A model generated the notes under the pieces. The model made no database searches, was not told the DNA's origin, and worked only from the letters and a program-made list of their open reading frames with translations. Of a DNA stretch of 47,990 bases, positions 42,229 through 47,990 are shown piece by piece. This stretch comes from Firmicutes bacterium UBA2530. Its GTDB lineage: Bacteria > Bacillota > Clostridia > Tissierellales > Sedimentibacteraceae. Every line of letters begins with the position of its first letter. The stretch's first letter is position 1. Location of the stretch: the NCBI GenBank assembly GCA_002340985.1, contig DDNC01000021.1, forward strand, positions 93,966 to 141,955, given 5' to 3'. Both the position numbers and the translations under genes were made by a program.

Positions 42229-42269
42229 CCTCCGATCTGTTTTGCGAAAATGCTAAAACAGATCGGAGG
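42229..42269. repeat. 15-bp inverted repeat covering a ribosome site
   Basis: CCTCCGATCTGTTTT (42229-42243) and AAAACAGATCGGAGG (42255-42269) are perfect complements around an 11-nt loop. On the minus strand the second arm to be transcribed carries the GGAGG of the 52-residue gene. Confidence 0.7.
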
Positions 42270-42571
42270 GAGGGGAACGGCAGCGCGGCTTGATAAAAAG
42301 ATTGCTGCCAAAGCCCTTAAATGGGATAATATGTAAAACTAACGGGAGATTTGTCGAAAAAAATAAGTCAGCACTATGCCTATGGCAAAATACTGACTCT
42401 TTTAGATTTACATGATTAAATTGTAGGTTTGAATGGAGATATGTATAGGTTGTTCTGTCTCTATTTACACCTCGAAAAGGGATAAAAACGGATTTTTTTC
42501 ATATAGATACCTCTCTCGCCATAGCAGCGAAGCCGGTATCCTGATACCTGAAGTATCCGTCAAAAGCCGCA

Positions 42572-42607
42572 AAAGCCTGCCCTCTGATCTAATAGAGGGC
42601 AGGCTTT
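42572..42607. terminator. Strong hairpin in the mobile-element region
   Basis: AAAGCCTGCCCTCT (42572-42585) pairs with AGAGGGCAGGCTTT (42594-42607) over 14 bp. It may end the transcript of the large surface protein on the minus strand. Confidence 0.6.
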
Positions 42608-42657
42608 GCTTGACTTTCAGCAGCCAGACTATCATAGTGTCCTAAGACACCTTAGAC

Positions 42658-42689
42658 ACTCGGCTTTGCGCCCCCGGCTTTAGCCGAGT
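42658..42689. terminator. Hairpin just past the end of the surface-protein gene
   Basis: ACTCGGCT (42658-42665) pairs with AGCCGAGT (42682-42689). T-rich flanks are weak. Confidence 0.4.
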
Positions 42690-42718
42690 TTGCCCATAGC
42701 TTTATTGATTGATTGTAG

Positions 42719-45700
42719 CTATTTGCTCCTTCTAACGCCGTTTTTGTCTACCTCGTAGCCGTCCACTTTGGTGCTCTTGGCGAGGGCACCGTCAGTATAG
42801 AAGTAGTACCACTTGCCGTCGATCTCCAGCCACTTGCCGGACACCATCAGGCTGTCCTTGGTAAAGTAATAGGTCTTTTTGCCGCTGTCGCTGCCGATGT
42901 CCCACCAGCCGGTGAGAGCCTTATTGCCGGAGTAATAGCGCCAGTTGTCGCCGTCCTTGACCCAGCCGGTTTTCAGCGTTCCGTTTGTTTCAAAGAAATA
43001 CTTCGCGCCGTCAATGGTCTGTGTTCCGGTGAGGGCTTTGTCGTCCTTGTAGTAGAGATACTGTCCGGCGTCGTTTTTCGCCCAGCCCAGTGCTGTGGCA
43101 GGGTCGATGGTCAGCTTGATATAGCGGTGAAGCATGGAGCTGACCTCCGCACGGGTGGCATTGGATTTCGGATTGAACCGATTGTCCGTACCACCCATCA
43201 TGATGCCTGCCTGCTGCATGGCTGCCACTGCTGCTTTGTAAGCACTGCCGATAGAGGAAGCGTCTGCATAGGTAGTCGCCTCACGGGTCACAGGCAGCTT
43301 GTAGCCGGTTGCCTTGGCATAGTTTGCGAAGATGACCGCAATTTCCTCACGGGTGATTGCCCGGTCAGGTGCGAACTGCTGGTTTCCGATGCCCTGCACA
43401 ACGCCATTCTTGTATGCCCATTCGATGTAGGGGAAGAATGCGCTGTCGGTTTTTACATCGGTGAAGCTGTTTGTGGTGTATGCCTTCACATCCACGCCTG
43501 CCAGTCTGCCGAGGGCTGTCACCAGCATTCCCCGTGTCATGGCGGTGTCAGGTGCAAAAGTAGTTTTTGATGTACCGGAGAGAAGTCCTCTGCCGACTAC
43601 ATAGTCGATGCTTTCCTTGCCCCAATGGATGGAAATGTCGGTAAACTTGGAACTTGGAGCTTCGTACCCTACGCCGTACACCGAGAAGTGGTTGGTGCCC
43701 AGCAGGAGGCTTCTGCTGTTCGGGTCATAGGCCGAACCGGGGATTCGGGTGGCATTTCCCGCCCCGTCCACATAGACGCCGAACAGATAGCCCACGGCCT
43801 CGTTTTTGCCTGGAGTGTAGGGGATAGACAGGGTTGCCGTGCCGTTCCCAAGACTGGAAATATTCTGCGTTTTTCCGTTTTTGTCGGTATAGCTGATTGT
43901 GATGCTATAGACTGGACGGTTGCCCAAAAGTGCCTTAGCTGTCTTAGAAAGCCCTGTGACTGGAGTGAAGCTGATGCTGATATCCCCGCTACTCTGTTTC
44001 TGAATTTCCTTTAGTGCGTTCAGATCAAGACTGAGGGATACCGGTGCGCCGCTGATTTCAAACTCAGTTACCCCAGCACTTACAAGACTGTTCAGGGAAT
44101 TTCGGGTCAAGGTTGCCGCAAGAGAAGTCGTGCCCTTTGGCATTGTAACATTCAGTGCCACCGATATGCCGTTTGCGGTTTTGCCCTGCGCCTTTGCATC
44201 AGCCTGTGCCTTGGCAATGGCATCGGTCACTGTCTTGTCGGGGATTGATGCGCTGGCCGCACCGTTTTGTCCCGCCGCCGTGATGGGAGCCGTTGCCGTC
44301 ACTGGTTGATCCGGCTTCTTTTCAGGCACACTTGGAGCGCTCGGCACAGTGGAGGAATCGCCGCCACCGCCGCCGCCGTTGTAGCTCCACCCCGCCGTAA
44401 CGGCCAGATTGGAGGCTACATTGGTAAAGGCTTTATCCCACCCGGTAAAGGTATAGCCATTTCGGGTAACGATGGGAGCCGTTGCCGCTCCGCCCTCCGT
44501 GATGGTCTGTGATAGCTCGCCCCCTCCTGTGCGGCTGCCACCGTTCAAGTTAAAGGTAACAGTATAGGTCTGCTCCGTAACGGTAAGGGTAGCATTCGTG
44601 CGAGTTGTAATGGTGTAGTTATCTGTTGCCGTGCCGCCTGTGAGAGTAATGGCGTAACTGCCCGGTGTATTGCCGTCAAAGGTTGGGCAAGCCAGTACAG
44701 GTTCGGCGTTCAAGGCATCCGCTTTGGTCTTGCCGGGAGCCAAATTGCCTACCGTATAAGCCAGCTCCGGCAGGCTGCCGCCCTTAATGACCGTCTTGTT
44801 ATCGGCAACAAGGGTGATTTCCCGCTTTGCGATGGTAAAGTTGAATATCTCGCTGCCTGCATAATTGGGGTTACTCCCCGGCACAGAAATGGTCAACTTA
44901 TATGCGCCTGCGTTTGTGGGTGCGGTGCTATTGATGTAGCCTGCACCGTCTGTGGATTCATACAGCCATTCCAGTTGATTTACCGGAACAGAGCCGCCTG
45001 CAACGGTCACCGTGCCGCTTGCGGCATATGCCGCGCCGTCATAGGTTTTATTGGCGGTCATGATGCCGCCAATGGTAACGGGTTGCTTTGCCGTAACAGA
45101 TACCTTGCGACTGACGGAATGGTCACCCGGCAGGGTCAGCCATGCGGGTGGAGTTATGTAGCTGACGGTGCCTGTAAAGGTCTGCTCGTTGCCCACAGCT
45201 GTTCTGTCCAGCATTTCTCCGCCGTTCCAGTTGATGGTATAAGCAATGCTTTCGTCCTCAACGGCAATGCTGCCGCTTGCGGGGAGAATGGCGCTTCCCA
45301 ATTCAGCGGCTGTAGCCGAGCTGTCGCTGTTTATAACCACCAGAGTGTCGCCGAAGGTTGGGTTCACCGCCGTAACTATGGTAACCGTGAAGGTGATATT
45401 CTTGGTCACGCCGTTTGCATTAATATTGCCGTTGCCTGCGAGCGTACCGGTCACAGTATATGAGGCACTCTTGGCATTGTAGGCACTTGAGGTTGCCCAT
45501 GTGATTGGCAGCACTGCCGTACCGCCATCGGTGATGACGCTCACACTTGAAGGCAGACCTGCCGCATCCACAACAGCCTGTGCAGTTGTGGCGGTGCGCA
45601 TTTCATAGGCGGTTTTGTTCGCGTTGTCCACAATCGTGGTGATCTCTGACACCTTTGCCTGTTCAATAGTGAAATAGACCGTACTGGAAGCGAGTGAGAG

Positions 45701-47990
45701 CGCGTAGTTGCCGCCCGCACTTAAAGTGCCAAGAGAAATATCGTAGGTCCCCACATCTTCGCCCACTACACGAGTTAAAGCGCCAGTGAATGCCCCCGAA
45801 TCCAAACTGCCATCGTTTTCAAAAACCAGTGCAGGGTCAATCCCACCGTATTTTTTCTTCTGACCAGCGTTGGGGGTAATGGTAACAGGTTTGGGATCAA
45901 TGGTGTAGGTTATGTTTCTTGTACCGTAAAAGCTGCCGATGCCGGTCAAAGTCAGGGTCACCTCTCCGGCGTTTGTACCGTCGCTTGCGCTCCCGTCTGC
46001 TGCCACAACAGTATAATCGGTGTCCTTTACCAGCGTCTCGCCGTCAAAGATAATGGCCGGAACTTGCTCACTGCCGTTATAAGTGAGGCTGTCTGTTGCG
46101 CCCACCGTGGCATACTGGATATCCCGCGCCGTCAGATATAGCCCGCCGTCGCCGTTCTGCCCCGCGAGCCCTTTTAGCGTGGGCAGCTTACCCTCGGCGA
46201 ATGTCCAAACGCCGCTGTCCCAAGCAGATGTATTCCAATTTTCCGCCGTCGTCCAGAAGCTGCCGCCAAACAAGGTCTGTGACGTCACATCCGCACCGTC
46301 TTTTGCATTTAGACCCTTCTTTGCCCATGTGCCGGGAATGCGGCTGAACGCATAGTTGTTTAAGAGAATGCCGGAGGTGTTATTGCCCACCATGCGCCCA
46401 TAATTGTATTCGCCTGCGTTGATGGAAGGGTTCAGCGCTACGCTATTTTTTGCTGTGCCTCCGCCGAGAAAACCCAGCACACCGCTAACATGCTCCGTTC
46501 CCCGAACACTGCCGGTGCTGTAGCAATTTTGCACGCTGCCGCTGCTAACATCTCCCGCAACGCCACCGACAAAACGACCACCTGTGACATTGCCGGTACT
46601 GTAGCAATTTTGCACGGCAGCAACCCCAACGAATCCTGCTACGCCACCGACACTATCCGCACCGGAAACGCTGCTGCCGCTGTAGCAGCGCTGCACCGCA
46701 GTGGCAGCATATTCGAGATACCCTATTATACCGCCGACATAGTCGCCGCTGCCGGTTACACTGCCGGAGCTGTAGCAGTCTTGTACCGTACCGCTTGAGG
46801 CACGACCCACTGTTCCGCCGACACTCTCCACACCGGATACGTTGCCAATAACGGCGCAGTTCTCTACTGTCGCACCCCAAGCATGTCCGGCTACGCCACC
46901 GACACGGTTTTTTCCGATGACGTTTGCGTCGATGATTCTGATATTCTGCACTTTGCTGTCGACGTAGAGATAGCCAAATAAACCGGTATAATCAGTCTCC
47001 GGACGGTTGATCGTCAGCCCGGTAATGGTTTTGTTGTTGCCGTCAAAGCTGCCCTTGAATGCGTATGTCATATTCATTCCAATCTGGTTCCAGCCATCCC
47101 CGCTTGCATAAGCGGAAAGGTCAAGGTTGTTGACCAGCCTGTAATACCTTCCTGAATCCGCATAAGGTGAGGTTCCCGCATTTACCAGCTCCGCCAGCTT
47201 GGCAAGGTCGGCGGCGGTTTTGATGAGGTAGGGGTCGCTATCGCTTGTGCCCGCGCCCTCAAAAAAGCTGGCGCCCGCCGGGAGCAGATGTGCCGGCATG
47301 GAAGCATGCTGTCCGCCGATATTTTTAAGAAGCGGCAGTTTTCCGGATTCAATATGCCAAATATCGGTATCCCAATTTGCTGTAAAGCCGCTTGCCGTCG
47401 TCCAAAATCCCGCAACGCTGATTTCGGCGGCGGTTTTGGATAACCCGTCTACGCCATTTGCATCGCTGGTAATGGATTGCGAGGCAGTATTTTTTAAAAC
47501 TTCCACACCATCAAAAGCCAAATTACCACTTAGAGTCCCCTCCTCATATAGTGTCGACACGCGCTCGACATAGCCTGAACCACTGACTGAGGGGTTAAGT
47601 GCAACGCAATTTTCTACCGTGGCGTCTCGGATTTGACCCACTACACCGCCAGCTTTGTAGCTGTCAGAGACGATGCCGGTGCTGTAGCAGTTTTTGACCA
47701 TACTGCGAGTTAAACCGGAAGAAACCCCACCTGCCACGCCGCCGGCCTGCGCGGCACCGGAGACATTGCCGGTGCTGTAGCAATTTTGTACGCTGGCTGC
47801 GGCTACACTGCCCACCACCCCACCGGCATAACCATTTTGGCCTGTGCTTGTGCGGGAAACATTTCCGGTGCTGTAGCAGTTCCGCAACGTGCTGCCTATG
47901 CGAACTAAACTTGCCACGCCGCCCAGGCATTGGTCAGGAGCACTCCCGGTGCTCTTGATCTCACAGGTGCTATAGCAGTATTCCACCGTA
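42719..47990 (-). CDS. Giant cell-surface protein with GLUG, MBG, SLH and cell-wall-binding repeats (5' partial)
   Basis: At least 1755 residues; the N-terminus and signal peptide lie beyond the window. Residues ~1-625 are GLUG-type repeats (VGGVAGxV...VQNCYSTGNVSG). Then come MBG-type beta domains (about 680-960 and 985-1140), an InlB/Listeria-Bacteroides repeat (VTFNLNGGS...GYTFTGWDKAF, about 1145-1195), a Gly-rich linker, and a beta region. Three SLH domains follow (about 1450-1625). Aromatic cell-wall-binding repeats (GWVKDGDNWRYYSGNKALTG, GKWYYFYTDGALAKS) form the C-terminus. Such proteins are secreted and held at the wall for adhesion. Base composition is far richer in GC than the rest of the window, which points to transfer. 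It neighbours tnpV. Confidence 0.92.
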   Translation of the reverse strand, partial: TVEYCYSTCEIKSTGSAPDQCLGGVASLVRIGSTLRNCYSTGNVSRTSTGQNGYAGGVVGSVAAASVQNCYSTGNVSGAAQAGGVAGGVSSGLTRSMVKNCYSTGIVSDSYKAGGVVGQIRDATVENCVALNPSVSGSGYVERVSTLYEEGTLSGNLAFDGVEVLKNTASQSITSDANGVDGLSKTAAEISVAGFWTTASGFTANWDTDIWHIESGKLPLLKNIGGQHASMPAHLLPAGASFFEGAGTSDSDPYLIKTAADLAKLAELVNAGTSPYADSGRYYRLVNNLDLSAYASGDGWNQIGMNMTYAFKGSFDGNNKTITGLTINRPETDYTGLFGYLYVDSKVQNIRIIDANVIGKNRVGGVAGHAWGATVENCAVIGNVSGVESVGGTVGRASSGTVQDCYSSGSVTGSGDYVGGIIGYLEYAATAVQRCYSGSSVSGADSVGGVAGFVGVAAVQNCYSTGNVTGGRFVGGVAGDVSSGSVQNCYSTGSVRGTEHVSGVLGFLGGGTAKNSVALNPSINAGEYNYGRMVGNNTSGILLNNYAFSRIPGTWAKKGLNAKDGADVTSQTLFGGSFWTTAENWNTSAWDSGVWTFAEGKLPTLKGLAGQNGDGGLYLTARDIQYATVGATDSLTYNGSEQVPAIIFDGETLVKDTDYTVVAADGSASDGTNAGEVTLTLTGIGSFYGTRNITYTIDPKPVTITPNAGQKKKYGGIDPALVFENDGSLDSGAFTGALTRVVGEDVGTYDISLGTLSAGGNYALSLASSTVYFTIEQAKVSEITTIVDNANKTAYEMRTATTAQAVVDAAGLPSSVSVITDGGTAVLPITWATSSAYNAKSASYTVTGTLAGNGNINANGVTKNITFTVTIVTAVNPTFGDTLVVINSDSSATAAELGSAILPASGSIAVEDESIAYTINWNGGEMLDRTAVGNEQTFTGTVSYITPPAWLTLPGDHSVSRKVSVTAKQPVTIGGIMTANKTYDGAAYAASGTVTVAGGSVPVNQLEWLYESTDGAGYINSTAPTNAGAYKLTISVPGSNPNYAGSEIFNFTIAKREITLVADNKTVIKGGSLPELAYTVGNLAPGKTKADALNAEPVLACPTFDGNTPGSYAITLTGGTATDNYTITTRTNATLTVTEQTYTVTFNLNGGSRTGGGELSQTITEGGAATAPIVTRNGYTFTGWDKAFTNVASNLAVTAGWSYNGGGGGGDSSTVPSAPSVPEKKPDQPVTATAPITAAGQNGAASASIPDKTVTDAIAKAQADAKAQGKTANGISVALNVTMPKGTTSLAATLTRNSLNSLVSAGVTEFEISGAPVSLSLDLNALKEIQKQSSGDISISFTPVTGLSKTAKALLGNRPVYSITISYTDKNGKTQNISSLGNGTATLSIPYTPGKNEAVGYLFGVYVDGAGNATRIPGSAYDPNSRSLLLGTNHFSVYGVGYEAPSSKFTDISIHWGKESIDYVVGRGLLSGTSKTTFAPDTAMTRGMLVTALGRLAGVDVKAYTTNSFTDVKTDSAFFPYIEWAYKNGVVQGIGNQQFAPDRAITREEIAVIFANYAKATGYKLPVTREATTYADASSIGSAYKAAVAAMQQAGIMMGGTDNRFNPKSNATRAEVSSMLHRYIKLTIDPATALGWAKNDAGQYLYYKDDKALTGTQTIDGAKYFFETNGTLKTGWVKDGDNWRYYSGNKALTGWWDIGSDSGKKTYYFTKDSLMVSGKWLEIDGKWYYFYTDGALAKSTKVDGYEVDKNGVRRSK

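Larger units (their letters stand above)
42029..42718. mobile_element. Mobile-element remnant region
   Basis: This stretch holds a 52-codon minus-strand gene, a 15-bp inverted repeat and a 28-codon plus-strand reading (42250-42336) that looks like the end of a larger protein (RLDKKIAAKALKWDNM). Two further hairpins lie at 42572-42607 and 42658-42689. No transposase or recombinase gene is intact. Base composition moves from the AT-rich host to the GC-rich surface-protein gene across it. Confidence 0.5.

Noticed and set aside
42433..42645. 70-residue plus-strand ORF in the mobile region
   Set aside because: No ribosome site; it runs through a strong hairpin and is probably remnant sequence.
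46400..47986. Short repeated units as a CRISPR array or DNA satellite
   Set aside because: The repeats are coding GLUG protein repeats with variable codons, not uniform direct repeats with spacers.

Overview
The window looks like chromosome from an anaerobic, low-GC clostridial Firmicute. This rests on strong GGAGG ribosome sites, perfect TTGACA-17-TATAAT promoters, a Stickland-type selenoprotein reductase, an NADH-linked [FeFe] hydrogenase and FakB/DegV proteins. A Sedimentibacter-like or Tissierellales-like host is my inference; nothing here proves the genus. UGA is clearly read as selenocysteine: I see three selenoprotein genes, each with a hairpin in the right place after the UGA. Two of them are short genes that a normal ORF scan splits at the UGA.

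Left part (1-12.2 kb). A sigma-54 activator (5' end outside the window) precedes a -24/-12 promoter and a two-gene glycine/sarcosine/betaine reductase component B operon. Then come an antitoxin-like gene with a textbook promoter/operator, two tandem DegV (fatty-acid-binding) genes, a Wzz-like protein, tyrS, and the tldD-pmbA pair. Next are DUF378, a holin gene remnant and two small unknown proteins.

Middle (13.7-33.4 kb). A minus-strand block holds a TM1266-type hydrogenase regulator, a complete NitT/TauT-like ABC importer, two tandem HesB-like selenoproteins and a small conserved protein. It is followed by GNAT, MCP and EAL-CBS-GGDEF signalling genes and a circularly permuted PstS-type lipoprotein. 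A glutamate-synthase-like protein and an Mrp/NBP35 ATPase sit under matching TGACATATGTCA operators. Then come gltX with a structured leader, a HAD hydrolase, a second ABC ATPase-permease pair without a binding protein, an XRE-cupin regulator, and a DUF819 transporter with an M19 dipeptidase.

Right part (33.4-48 kb). The minus-strand hydrogenase operon (NuoE-, NuoF- and HydA-like) is divergent from a PadR regulator. DUF5673, tatD, a 3-methyladenine glycosylase and a FabT-like MarR regulator with a FakB/DegV gene follow. From about 41.5 kb the character changes: a tnpV gene, a small transposon-type ORF and long perfect inverted repeats lead into a GC-rich surface protein of at least 1755 residues (GLUG, MBG, InlB-like, three SLH and cell-wall-binding repeats), cut by the window end. 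I read this end as horizontally acquired.

No rRNA, tRNA or CRISPR was seen.
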